A stretch of 64,000 nt of DNA from Fusibacter sp963666805 (lineage in GTDB: Bacteria; Bacillota; Clostridia; Peptostreptococcales; Acidaminobacteraceae). The notes beneath the pieces were generated by a model. The model ran no database searches and was not told the origin of the DNA. It saw nothing but the letters and a program-made list of their open reading frames with translations. This document shows positions 35,117 to 44,792 of this stretch, piece by piece; the first letter of the stretch is position 1; each line of letters begins with the position of its first letter. A program made the translations under genes and the position numbers. The DNA lies in the NCBI GenBank assembly GCA_963666805.2, contig CAXXWR010000006.1, positions 372,001-436,000 of the forward strand, given 5' to 3'.

Positions 35117-37582
35117 TTACCCTCTCATATCATTTATAATTGAATTTAAGCGATGTCTATTGTGTTTGACAATTTCAGACATTGCATCAACAACATCTGC
35201 TTTAAATTGTGTCCCCTTATATCGTATCAGTTCTTCCAGTGCTTGGTCAATATTTTTAGCCACTGTATATGATCGCGCAGATGTCATGGCATCAAAAGCA
35301 TCTGCAACACCAATAATTGCCGCTACTTCTGGCAACTCTGTAAGACCATGATTGGCGGGATAACCTTTTAAATCATATCTTACATGATGGTATAAAATAC
35401 CTTCATTGATCTCATTGTCAAATTTGATGGCTTTGAGTATTTGTATGCCTTTTTCAGGATGTTGTTTTATTGCTTGATACTCTTCATCTGTTAACTTGCC
35501 ACGTTTGGTTAATATCTCTTGTTTAATGCCTACTTTTCCAACGTCATGAAGCAAACCTGAGATCTCAATTTTTTCGATTTCTTCATTACTATAGCCCATT
35601 TTTTCAGCAATTTCAACTGAAAACTGAGAAACCCGTCTTGAGTGCCCTTCTGTATACTTGTCCTTGGCTTCAATAACATTGACAAGCGCTTCAATCGTAT
35701 TAAAATACTGGTCGCGTAATTCATCGTATAAAATGGACCGCTGTACAACTATGGAAGCTTGATTCTTAAACATTTTAATCATGTTAATATCGCTTGTACT
35801 TACATTTTTTTTAACGCCAATGATCATTATCGCCAAAATGTCATTATCAACCTCTAAAGGTGCTAATATAATATGATGAACAGCTTCTTCTCCTATATCT
35901 TTAATATAGGATTCACAGTCGTCGAGCACTTTTATTTTTCCATCTTGAACAGAGGTATTGAAGTAAGCACCGATATCTTCAATTTCAATAGGGTCAGTCG
36001 TTTCACGCTGGGTGGATTCTTTCAGTACCCACTTGTCTTTTTCTTTAATAAAAATTTCTGAAATATTGGCACTGAACAAGAAATCGACTTTTTTAATGAT
36101 ACTCTTTAAGAGATCATCCACGCCCCAATTACTGATTAAGGCACTGTTTATTTGGTTGATATAATCGAATTCTCTGTTCTTTCTCATAATCAGACTTTGA
36201 AGGGTTACTTCATCATGAATGGACTTGGCTACTAATAAAAATGTATCTTCGCTCCACTTGATTTTTCTAAACCTCAGGAGTTCCCGCTTACTCTGATTGG
36301 CATCATGATACTTTAAATAGGCAAATACTGATTCTTCATTCGTCATCAGAAAATGATTAAACACATTATCCAGATTGCTCTCAAATTCAATGATATCTAA
36401 TAAATTAAGTGCTTCCTCTTCTTCATATCTGAAGCGATAATAAAAATAGTGATTGGCAAATTTAACATTTCCTTTAAGGTCAATTTCTATAAGGACTTGA
36501 TCAATCATGGAAAAGAACATTGACATAAAAAAGACCAAGTTCTTTTTATCAGTCATCAATTGATCAATGACCTCATGATGATTGGCTTTTATAATTTCAT
36601 AATTTTGATAAGTGCTTTCCGTCTCAAGAATAGCCTTATCTAGGGCTTGGCTTTCTTGCATCATTTCTTCAATGGTACTTCTGTAGCGTTTGATCTTTTG
36701 GTAGACGTTTGTCGTCATACGCTCTATATCATCATGTTCACCTTCGACCTTCAAAGACTGATGGTCTAATGATTGATTCAAAATCTCAAGTTCTTTTGTG
36801 ATGATTTCCACTTCGCTTGGAGATTGATTAATTTTTCTAAATATTAATAAGGCAACACCTATGAGCAATAACTCTAATAAGACGGCATACATAATGGTCT
36901 GATTTCTCATGGCATTTAAGGGTTCTGTAATCTCCTTTTCAACCATGATTTCTAGGTGTTCATTGATATCATAGTGATACTTAACTGTATAACCATCTAC
37001 TTGAATTGTATTTTCACTATTAAGCGCTATAGGCGTTTCCATTGTATCAGATTTGTAAATACAGGTTTCATCTTCATAGATACAAAAGTCATATTGGGAT
37101 TGGTCCTTGATTAATAAGTAATCAACGAATTCCGAAATGAGTAACCGCTTCGCCAATACTGAGTCATGAAGAAGATTCACATTATAAATATAGATGTACT
37201 GTCCATCGACCGTATATCTATCCCCTTCTTGTCTGGACTTTAGAAAGCCTTGTAACCGTTCATAATTATCTTCTGTAAGGTTTTCATCTCCAGACCACAA
37301 ATAGACCACATCTTCATAAGAATCTTTTGAGGTCATTGTGTCTAAGTCCATCGGATTAATAAATAGGGCTTTATGGATAGTCGCTACGCGCATTGATTCA
37401 TCTTCAAGCTTTTGATGTGTTCTCTTCTCAATCAGTTTAAGTTCCTGATCAGTCTCTTCTATCAGTACATTTTTATTGATTGTATTGTAGTTATAATAAA
37501 CACCTACTTGGTATAACAAAAATGGCAAGATTATACTCACGACTATCATTATTTTTTTTATTTTTGAAGAGGTTAATTTCAT
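35117..37582 (-). CDS. HD-GYP domain c-di-GMP phosphodiesterase with sensor
   Basis: About 821 residues. Membrane helix at about 10-27, extracytoplasmic region to about 220, second helix, coiled coil (275-340), PAS-like (360-480), GAF (about 500-640) and C-terminal HD-GYP (650-815) with HSRRVSQFSVEIAEKMG, ISGLLHDVGKVGI, HPEKGIQIL, HHVRYDLKGYP and IIGVADAFDAM, all expected metal and GYP residues. Should hydrolyse c-di-GMP. The chosen ATG follows GGAGTGCTT; an upstream GTG lacks a ribosome binding site. Starts two bases upstream of dnaX. Confidence 0.88.
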   Translation of the reverse strand: MKLTSSKIKKIMIVVSIILPFLLYQVGVYYNYNTINKNVLIEETDQELKLIEKRTHQKLEDESMRVATIHKALFINPMDLDTMTSKDSYEDVVYLWSGDENLTEDNYERLQGFLKSRQEGDRYTVDGQYIYIYNVNLLHDSVLAKRLLISEFVDYLLIKDQSQYDFCIYEDETCIYKSDTMETPIALNSENTIQVDGYTVKYHYDINEHLEIMVEKEITEPLNAMRNQTIMYAVLLELLLIGVALLIFRKINQSPSEVEIITKELEILNQSLDHQSLKVEGEHDDIERMTTNVYQKIKRYRSTIEEMMQESQALDKAILETESTYQNYEIIKANHHEVIDQLMTDKKNLVFFMSMFFSMIDQVLIEIDLKGNVKFANHYFYYRFRYEEEEALNLLDIIEFESNLDNVFNHFLMTNEESVFAYLKYHDANQSKRELLRFRKIKWSEDTFLLVAKSIHDEVTLQSLIMRKNREFDYINQINSALISNWGVDDLLKSIIKKVDFLFSANISEIFIKEKDKWVLKESTQRETTDPIEIEDIGAYFNTSVQDGKIKVLDDCESYIKDIGEEAVHHIILAPLEVDNDILAIMIIGVKKNVSTSDINMIKMFKNQASIVVQRSILYDELRDQYFNTIEALVNVIEAKDKYTEGHSRRVSQFSVEIAEKMGYSNEEIEKIEISGLLHDVGKVGIKQEILTKRGKLTDEEYQAIKQHPEKGIQILKAIKFDNEINEGILYHHVRYDLKGYPANHGLTELPEVAAIIGVADAFDAMTSARSYTVAKNIDQALEELIRYKGTQFKADVVDAMSEIVKHNRHRLNSIINDMRG

Positions 37583-37639
37583 AAGCACTCCATTGGTTGT
37601 CTTCCATATTTTCACGGAAAAACCACTCCTATTTTGGTA

Positions 37640-40027
37640 TTAGAACCTGTACAATTCATTCATCAATACGCTATCATTTCCAATTGTGTTCCTAAGTACA
37701 TTAAACAATTGCTGTGAATAAATTGTCCCTGAAAACGACCCATAAGCATCAAAGAAGGCCATGGGTTGACGCGTATGCGTTGCAAACAAGTCAAAATCAT
37801 TCGCTAGCCTTACGAATTGAGCATAATAAGGCTGTTCTTTTCCATCAATAAAATAATCTGCATGGTGGTGTTCAATCCCCTCTAAAACATCTATTGAAAC
37901 CCCTACATTCTCAACCATTTTTCGACCAATCATTGGATGGTTTCCATAACGATTGCTCTCGTATTCATCGTCTCCAAAAGCCAGTTTTCCTACATCATGT
38001 AGTAAGCCTGTTATAAAAACGTCATCACATTCTTGATCTGATAAAAACAACTTTTGAGCCATTATTTTACACAGCTCTGCAACACGTCTTGAATGGCCTC
38101 TATTTCTTTCCGCTTTGATTTCAGCAGCTGCAACAAAAGCTTCCACTGTTTTGAAATAGTTAGCTTTCAACTCATTAAATATCAATATTTTCTCAAGTGA
38201 CACTGTAATATTAATTGAAATGGACTCTAATAGAACCCTAATTTCTTGGGAAAAAGGAATATCACTAATAATAGTCAACATGCCAAATTTCTTTTCATAA
38301 TTAGCCAAAGGATAATAGATAATGGATTGGCCTTCCTCTATAAGTTGATTGATACTCTCATCACTAAAAAGCATTTGATCCGGATGATTTACCAAAATGA
38401 TTTCATTTTTTTGGAGTGCTTCCCACATATGGGTTTTTGACGCTCTTATTTTCTCTTCAAGAACATAAGCTTTACTATAACCAGAGAGTGCTTTTATTTC
38501 TAATTGATTCTCATCATCTAATAGACGAATGGTACAAGAATTATAGTTGCCCAAAAAAGCCACTTTATCAATTACATTTTGCAGGATTTGATCAATAGAT
38601 GCTTTTTCATTGATAATTTTTCCCACTTCATTAATGAAGTGTAAATCTCTAGATTTCTTCAAATAATTATTGTACATTTGCGTTTCATAACTGTTTAAAC
38701 GCATAATGCCTACCATCAATTCAGAACCATTATCCAATACGATTCTTTGCGTTTTGGCTTCTAAAGCATCTTCAGGATTTCTGCTATTAATTTTCAACTT
38801 GATTTTATGATAATCTCTTCGGTTAAAGACTTTTTTGACTAATGGATAATCTTCAATAATATCTCCAACATGTTTGAGATCCTCTTGATCCAGTTGATCT
38901 CTTATTGAGTCATTGACGAACAACAAGTTGTCATTTTTATCTGCAATCCAAACCATAGCACTTAAGTTATTTGATAACCATTTGACTTTTTTTCTCTCCA
39001 GTTGAACATCTTCTTTAAGGCGCTCTATATACTTAACTTCCTCTTGGCTTTCTTCTTCGAAAATCAAAAGTTCAGATAATAATTTATCATATTTCTTATT
39101 ATTCCAGTTAATTTCCTCTTTTTTAGCTTCAATCTGACTATGCAATTGAAGTTGTAAAGTTGAAATCACTTTGTTTTCTTCGCTTTCATCATTATAAACT
39201 TGTAAAACAAAATCATTTTCAATGCGTTTTTCCATGTTAACGTACTTGTTATAGCAGTAAAAGGCAAAAAGAACAATGATAAGTACTGACATCATTGTGG
39301 CTGGAACATTAACCATCAATTCATTAAATAAATGATCCCACCTTCCGCCTTCAATAATAATGGATAAATTAGCATAATCTACATCAATCTGAGTATCAAA
39401 AAAATGAGATACATTCTTTTCATCCGTCAGCCCATTGGCTGAAAAAAGTTTGCCATTAGGCAACTTCATGTACACCTGTTGATTGATTTTATATTGTAAG
39501 TTTTGAATCAAGGGCATGAGTTCAATATCAACTGCTATCCACCCTTTGTATTGTCCCTCGTAGTCACCCACACGACTAGCAATGGTAACCATGTTCATTT
39601 TTAAACGATCATTGTAATAAATCTCTGAATAAAAATCACTCTCATCTTCATCTATATAAGACTCCACACGATCTGCTAAAAGGTTTTTATTATGGTCACT
39701 ATAAATACGACTCTGATCATCTATATAATAGGCATTTACAAAAGCATCATTCATGTCTAAAACATCATTTAAAATTCTTTGATAATGTTGGGCATTTGCT
39801 TCATCATTGACTTCTGCCTCTACCAAGCTACCTGCAAGATTGACGGTCTTTTCAATTGATTCAACATATTCTCTCACAAATGAATTGTATTGATTTTGTA
39901 AGCTTTGATTATCCAATAATGGATTATAACGAGCAAGAAAAATAAACATACCTATAAAACTCAGTATGCTATAGATACAAAACAAACGAACCATTTGCCA
40001 TTTAAGCACGCTACGGACTTGTTTCAT
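37640..40027 (-). CDS. HD-domain sensor protein, GYP motif degenerate
   Basis: 795 residues, same layout as the neighbour: membrane helix (about 14-32), extracytoplasmic sensor, second helix (about 245-262), coiled coil, PAS-like, GAF, HD domain. HD residues are kept (GHSRRVAELCKIMAQ, TGLLHDVGKLAFGDD, HPMIGRKMVE, IEHHHADYF, ANDFDLF) but the segment after HHH reads ADYFIDGKEQPYY and has no GYP. Likely a paralogue of the adjacent gene that diverged; phosphodiesterase activity uncertain. It is separated from the SRP RNA by a terminator. Confidence 0.82.
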   Translation of the reverse strand: MKQVRSVLKWQMVRLFCIYSILSFIGMFIFLARYNPLLDNQSLQNQYNSFVREYVESIEKTVNLAGSLVEAEVNDEANAQHYQRILNDVLDMNDAFVNAYYIDDQSRIYSDHNKNLLADRVESYIDEDESDFYSEIYYNDRLKMNMVTIASRVGDYEGQYKGWIAVDIELMPLIQNLQYKINQQVYMKLPNGKLFSANGLTDEKNVSHFFDTQIDVDYANLSIIIEGGRWDHLFNELMVNVPATMMSVLIIVLFAFYCYNKYVNMEKRIENDFVLQVYNDESEENKVISTLQLQLHSQIEAKKEEINWNNKKYDKLLSELLIFEEESQEEVKYIERLKEDVQLERKKVKWLSNNLSAMVWIADKNDNLLFVNDSIRDQLDQEDLKHVGDIIEDYPLVKKVFNRRDYHKIKLKINSRNPEDALEAKTQRIVLDNGSELMVGIMRLNSYETQMYNNYLKKSRDLHFINEVGKIINEKASIDQILQNVIDKVAFLGNYNSCTIRLLDDENQLEIKALSGYSKAYVLEEKIRASKTHMWEALQKNEIILVNHPDQMLFSDESINQLIEEGQSIIYYPLANYEKKFGMLTIISDIPFSQEIRVLLESISINITVSLEKILIFNELKANYFKTVEAFVAAAEIKAERNRGHSRRVAELCKIMAQKLFLSDQECDDVFITGLLHDVGKLAFGDDEYESNRYGNHPMIGRKMVENVGVSIDVLEGIEHHHADYFIDGKEQPYYAQFVRLANDFDLFATHTRQPMAFFDAYGSFSGTIYSQQLFNVLRNTIGNDSVLMNELYRF

Positions 40028-40086
40028 TTCTCGCTCCCTTTCATTTTTTATTGATTACCCAATACCCATTTGCTTATTCTATTATA

Positions 40087-40123
40087 TAAAAAAACCACCC
40101 TATTTTAAAGATAAGATGGTTTC
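40087..40123 (-). terminator. Terminator after the SRP RNA gene
   Basis: Stem AACCATCTTAT/ATAGGGTGGTT with two wobble pairs, seven-base loop, seven T on the minus strand. Confidence 0.85.
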
Positions 40124-40142
40124 TAAAGTATTGACATTATGT

Positions 40143-40412
40143 AAGCCGTGCACCCAACTTCGAAACTGGTTTACTTGCGTTACCCTGTGAGTTAGCTCAA
40201 ATCAGGAACCCCTACGGCACATAAGAGTTCTCGCTTACCGCTGCTTCCTTCCGGACCTGACGGGGTTCACAAGTTCTTATTGCGTAGGACCCAATTATCA
40301 ACACCACTTTACAGAGGCAGACCATTCAAACTAGCCCCTCAGATGGGCTTCAATCCTGCTTTAGCGGGTTGCAGGTTACAAGGCACCGCTACCTCCCCAT
40401 CTAGCACGGCAA
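40143..40412 (-). ncRNA. ffs: Signal recognition particle RNA, large Firmicutes type
   Basis: Read on the minus strand the SRP domain IV hairpin is clear: GTCAGGTCCGGAAGGAAGCA followed by GCGGTAAG. The 5' and 3' ends pair (GCCGTGC with GCACGGC), and the Alu-domain GGTAGCGGTGCC is present near the 5' end, giving about 270 nt as in Bacillus and Clostridia. Ends are set by the terminal pairing. Confidence 0.95.
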
Positions 40413-40445
40413 ATTTATATTGAATCACTGACTATCCTTTTTCTA

Positions 40446-40535
40446 TGGCGGAGAGAGCGGGACTCGAACCCGCGGGGCCGTTACAGCCTTACACGCTTTC
40501 CAGGCGTGCCCCTTAGCCAACTCGGACACCTCTCC
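40446..40535 (-). tRNA. tRNA-Ser(GGA)
   Basis: 90 nt class II tRNA with acceptor GGAGAGG, long variable arm, TTCGAGTCC T-loop, encoded CCA; anticodon loop CTGGAAA gives GGA. Placed between tadA and the SRP RNA, the usual Firmicutes arrangement. Confidence 0.96.
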
Positions 40536-40536
40536 A

Positions 40537-41004
40537 CTATTTTTGTCTTCTCAGCTTAAAAAAGTCTTTCATCAATTGAGCACACGCGTCTTGCTGTATA
40601 CCTGATAAAACCATCACTTTATGATTAAGCATTTCATAGTCAAAGAGGTTAAATACTGAGCCACAGGCGCCAGCTTTTTTATCAAACGCACCGAAGACGA
40701 GCTTTTTAATACGCGACTGAAATATCGCACCCGCACACATCGGACAGGGCTCTATAGTAACATATATTTCACAATCTGTCAATCGCCAGTGCCCATAATA
40801 ATCACACGCTGCCTTTATGGCATTAACTTCTGCATGCCCTAAAGAAAGTTCCGATAATTCCCTTGTATTATGGCCTCTCCCAATGATTTGATGATTTTTA
40901 ACTATAACTGCACCAATAGGCACTTCTCCAATTTCAAAGGCCTTTTTTGCCTCATTTAAAGCCTCTTGCATATAATATTCATCTGTTCTCATATCATCTC
41001 GCAT
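40537..41004 (-). CDS. tadA: tRNA adenosine(34) deaminase TadA
   Basis: 155 residues. Zinc site HAEVNAI with the catalytic Glu, and PCPMCAGAI. Converts A34 to inosine in tRNA-Arg(ACG). Neighbours tRNA-Ser and SRP RNA as usual. Not related to the Tad pilus ATPase of the same nickname. An ATG four codons downstream of the chosen one is an alternative start. Confidence 0.95.
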   Translation of the reverse strand: MRDDMRTDEYYMQEALNEAKKAFEIGEVPIGAVIVKNHQIIGRGHNTRELSELSLGHAEVNAIKAACDYYGHWRLTDCEIYVTIEPCPMCAGAIFQSRIKKLVFGAFDKKAGACGSVFNLFDYEMLNHKVMVLSGIQQDACAQLMKDFFKLRRQK

Positions 41005-41103
41005 GACCTTATCCCCTATAGCCTTTCTCTCTTTGTTCTACTCTATTATAAGTCTATATTGTATCAGGCGCAATTTTTTAATGATTAGAGGCCTCTTATA
41101 TGT

Positions 41104-41140
41104 ATTAATGCCATCTGGAAAGTTACCAGATGGCATTAAT
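41104..41140 (-). terminator. Perfect 15-bp hairpin after the GH3 gene
   Basis: ATTAATGCCATCTGG pairs perfectly with CCAGATGGCATTAAT across a seven-base loop, about 50 bp after the GH3 stop. It lacks a T-run on either side, so its role as a terminator is uncertain; it could also stabilise the mRNA 3' end. Confidence 0.5.
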
Positions 41141-41187
41141 GATAAAGTGTGTTTTACAATTTTATTTTTTTGACTGTGCCTTAAAAA

Positions 41188-44100
41188 TTATTCAGCACCT
41201 TGTTTTCTTTCTTTATATGCTAATACGCCAAAGATAACAGCAAGTGCTGCGAATAAAACATCTAAAGCAATCAACGCCATTTGCCACCATGTTAATACAT
41301 AAGAGACAGTGGTTGTTTTTGAGATACCATTCATAGCTGCTGAATTTGCTACAACATAGAGAATTCTGTGAGCAGCTTGACGCATATGCGACATGATTTC
41401 TGGGTTATCTCGGTAATCTTGTAATTCTTTTTGACGCGCATCTTGCCATGCATCATAAGAATCTGTTCCATTTATAAGTGCTGTTGCTACGTGCATATAT
41501 CTTGATGTAAAGCCTCTGTCGAATGAGTTACCAGCATCATAATCTGTTAATGTAAAGCCATCAAATCCCCATTCGCTTCTTAACACGACGTTACAAAGAC
41601 CATTATGGGCACCTGTCCAGATTGCACCTATACGTTGTAATCCAGTCATAATCGCATTTGTGCCACCTTCTACAACTGCTGTTTCAAACGGTTGAAGATA
41701 GATTTCACGAGCTGCTTGTTCATTCGTCCAAGTCGAACCACCTTCACGATTGGTTTCATAATCATTTAATGCAAAATGTTTTAAATAAGTGTACATTCCT
41801 TTAGATTGAACGCCTCTGATGAACGCTGCACAAATTTTACCTGCATTGAATGGATCTTCTGAATAGTATTCATAGTTACGTCCAGAATAAGGTGAACGGT
41901 GTGTATTAGTTGCTGGACCGTAAAGACCTGATGTTCCTGTGTGTAAACCATCTTCACCAATACATTCTCCGACTTTTTGTACAAGATCATCATTAAATGT
42001 TGAAGCCATTACAACAGCTGATGGATATGCCATCGCTTGTAATTTACCACCAAAGAAAGTTTGGTTAAGTCCAGTAGGACCGTTTTCATCTTTTGTTTCT
42101 GGTTTTGCAATTGATGGAATAGCCGGTGTTTGATGGGCTGTTACCCCAACCATTCTAGACATATCATCAAAGTTAATTGAATCTAAAAGTGTTTCCCAAC
42201 TTGGATCATCATATGGTAATCCAATCATTTGAGCAAGTGACATTCCTGTTTTTTCACCAAATTTAGGCATTGTGTAATCACTTGTATTAGGTTCGTAATT
42301 GATACCTAAATCGTGTGCTAATTGATCATCAACTACGAGTTCAGCTACACCTTTAGGGAAAGTTTCTTTCCAGTCGCTTCTAGAAACATAAGTGACTGTA
42401 TCTGGTGCCATATAAAGGTTTGGATCTGCATTATCAAATTGATTTGTAATTGGATTACCTGTTACAGATGATACCGCATAAGTTGTTGTATCAAGTGCCC
42501 CATTATGCCATTTACTAGCCATTGAAGCTTGACCATCAGCATCCATACCATTTTCTTGAGTGTATCCTTTTGCTGCTAAAATATTGTTGACTGCATCATG
42601 AGAATCACGACCTGCTGTGAAGTAATAGTCGCCTTCATCTAAGATATAAGTCTTAGCGCCATAAGCATCGTATGCACGAAGTTCTTGTTTAGGTACATTA
42701 ATAGTAACTGTTTCTGATGCACCTGGTGCTAATTCAGATGTTTTAGCGTAACCACACAATTCAACAGATGCTTTTTCTATAGAATTGCTTTTATCATAGT
42801 CAGTATAAGGCGATTGGAAGAACATTTCTACAACTTCTTTCCCTGCCATATCTCCTGTATTTTTAACTGTTACACTGAAATCAAAGCTATCTTCATTTTC
42901 AGTTTTCTTGAAATTACTCCAGTCAAAACTTGTATAAGATGAACCGTATCCAAATGGATAAGCAACATCACTTGCATAGTTATAACCGCTTGTATTTCCA
43001 GTTCCCATCACTGTATCTTCGTATCTTGTTTCATAATATCTGTATCCAACATAGATACCTTCTTCATAGACACTATAAGCATCTTGTGACTTATCTAATC
43101 CAAAATCTTCTCCATTTGGATAATGCGTATCAAGACTCATATTTTGCATGACAGGTGATGTTAAATTATCGTTACAATAAATATCTACCAGTTTACCTGA
43201 TGGATTAATTTTACCTGCTAAAATATCGCCTACTGATTGCATACCTTCTTGTCCTGGACCACCGATCCATAAGGCTGCATCAATACCATAATCTGTTCCG
43301 CAAATTTCTGGGTTTAAGAAATCTAATTCAATGGCATTTGACGTATTTATAAGAACAATAATTTTGTCAAAGACACCTTTATCTTTTAAAGCTTTTAATT
43401 GACTCATTATTTCTTGTTCATCTGGTGCTAATTCTAAATAATTAGTAACACCTTCATCTTTTACACCTGTTCTACTCTCAGGAGTTGCTGCTAAGTCATA
43501 ACCTTCACCACCAACGCGTGAAATCATCATAACTGCTGCATCTCCATAAGTTGTAAACGTATCTGCTAAACCTGGTTCTGCTTGAATAACATCCCAAGGC
43601 ACTTCATTCAATGCAAAAGCTCCGCCTGCATGCATATCAGGATTTTCTCTGTAATACCCTGTTGCGTCTACTTTAGCTTGACCACCCCAGCCACCAGCTG
43701 CTGGTGTTCCTGATCCTGTTCCAGTGTCATAAAAATCCCAAAGTGCTTTATTAACACCTATGCTATTAGACTCTAATGAGGTTAATAAAGTTGGTGTTTC
43801 ATCTGTTACTTTAACTGCACCTGATCCTGTACCGCCATACACTGGTGCAACAGATGAATGACTGAATAAGCTTACTTGATTGCCACTTGCTAAAGGTAAG
43901 GCACCATTATTCATTAATAATACTGCACCCTCTGCTTCTACTTGTTGGCAAATTTCTTTTTCATAATCAGCTAATGCTTGTTCATCTTCATATGCCGTTT
44001 TAAAGTAATCTGTGTTTTCCGAAGAATCACCATGATTTACTTTGTAATTACTCGTACTTAAATAAGTATTAATGGCCACACTCCAGTGATTGGCAACCCC

Positions 44101-44193
44101 TGTACCTACTAACATCACTACGAGAAGTACCGCAAATACAACTGACAATATGGATTTTGCTCTTCTTTTGCCCGTTTTCTTCACTTTACCCAT
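41188..44193 (-). CDS. Membrane-anchored GH3 glycosidase with permuted domain order
   Basis: 1001 residues. N-terminal membrane helix (about 15-36), then the GH3 C-domain (about 85-420, VEAEGAVLLMNNGALPL ... WIGGPGQEGMQSVGDILAGKINPSG), a fibronectin-III-like domain (about 430-560), then the catalytic barrel (about 630-930) with PTGLNQTF, GYxGPATNTHRSPYSGRNYEYYSEDP (in part), LKHFALNDYETNREG and the nucleophile Asp884 in LTDYD, and a final membrane helix (about 965-990). The order is the reverse of typical GH3 beta-glucosidases but is known in some rumen Clostridia. Substrate unknown; no transporter or regulator nearby. Start follows AAGGAGGAGAG. Confidence 0.9.
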   Translation of the reverse strand: MGKVKKTGKRRAKSILSVVFAVLLVVMLVGTGVANHWSVAINTYLSTSNYKVNHGDSSENTDYFKTAYEDEQALADYEKEICQQVEAEGAVLLMNNGALPLASGNQVSLFSHSSVAPVYGGTGSGAVKVTDETPTLLTSLESNSIGVNKALWDFYDTGTGSGTPAAGGWGGQAKVDATGYYRENPDMHAGGAFALNEVPWDVIQAEPGLADTFTTYGDAAVMMISRVGGEGYDLAATPESRTGVKDEGVTNYLELAPDEQEIMSQLKALKDKGVFDKIIVLINTSNAIELDFLNPEICGTDYGIDAALWIGGPGQEGMQSVGDILAGKINPSGKLVDIYCNDNLTSPVMQNMSLDTHYPNGEDFGLDKSQDAYSVYEEGIYVGYRYYETRYEDTVMGTGNTSGYNYASDVAYPFGYGSSYTSFDWSNFKKTENEDSFDFSVTVKNTGDMAGKEVVEMFFQSPYTDYDKSNSIEKASVELCGYAKTSELAPGASETVTINVPKQELRAYDAYGAKTYILDEGDYYFTAGRDSHDAVNNILAAKGYTQENGMDADGQASMASKWHNGALDTTTYAVSSVTGNPITNQFDNADPNLYMAPDTVTYVSRSDWKETFPKGVAELVVDDQLAHDLGINYEPNTSDYTMPKFGEKTGMSLAQMIGLPYDDPSWETLLDSINFDDMSRMVGVTAHQTPAIPSIAKPETKDENGPTGLNQTFFGGKLQAMAYPSAVVMASTFNDDLVQKVGECIGEDGLHTGTSGLYGPATNTHRSPYSGRNYEYYSEDPFNAGKICAAFIRGVQSKGMYTYLKHFALNDYETNREGGSTWTNEQAAREIYLQPFETAVVEGGTNAIMTGLQRIGAIWTGAHNGLCNVVLRSEWGFDGFTLTDYDAGNSFDRGFTSRYMHVATALINGTDSYDAWQDARQKELQDYRDNPEIMSHMRQAAHRILYVVANSAAMNGISKTTTVSYVLTWWQMALIALDVLFAALAVIFGVLAYKERKQGAE

Positions 44194-44587
44194 AAAAAAA
44201 CTCTCCTCCTTGCCTAACTGTTAATTTTTTGTCAGATAAAACATCATCGCTACCTATTCCTATCTTTTTTTGAAACATTGCTTTTTTATTACTTCGAATA
44301 ATCGTTTAATACTAAGCATGAATAGACATAGAAAATAGCATCTTCTTAAAGACAGATACACTTCATTCATTTCTTAATATTATATTGGGGCAATGTTATT
44401 AAAAAAATAACTATTAGCGACATCTTTTTTGTTATCTGTAAGGCTATGTTTATATTTTTATACAGAAAAGAATGAATAACAAGAAATATGGTTTAAATGG
44501 TTATTTAATAAACACATATGGTAATTTCATTACTTTTTATATTAAGAATTTCATTTTTTACTGTTTTATATCCCTAAAAGGACATTT
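44194..44587. other. Gene-free segment upstream of the GH3 gene
   Basis: About 390 bases of AT-rich DNA with no gene. A TATAAT on the minus strand near 44377-44383 could be the GH3 -10 element, but no convincing -35 partner or catabolite-response palindrome was found. Confidence 0.5.
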
Positions 44588-44630
44588 CAATAAAAAAAGA
44601 ACTCCTATCCCAAAATAGAAATTCTTTTTT
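44588..44630 (-). terminator. Terminator after tRNA-Arg
   Basis: Imperfect stem AAAGAA-CTCCTAT / ATAG-AAATTCTTT with a short loop and seven T on the minus strand, seven bases after the tRNA. Confidence 0.7.
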
Positions 44631-44636
44631 TATATT

Positions 44637-44713
44637 TGGCGCGCCTAAGAGGATTCGAACCTCCGGCCTGTCGCTTAGGAGGCGACCGCTCTATCCTGCT
44701 GAGCTATAAGCGC
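44637..44713 (-). tRNA. tRNA-Arg(CCT)
   Basis: 77 nt with acceptor GCGCTTA/TAGGCGC, D-loop AGCTCAGCAGGATAGAGC, anticodon loop CTCCTAA (CCT) and T-loop GTTCGAATCC, encoded CCA. Confidence 0.95.
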
Positions 44714-44792
44714 CTATTTTTTTCACTATCATATCTTAACACAATAAAGAGCTCTCCTCAACCGTCAGAAAGCTCTAATTGAAAACTTATTG

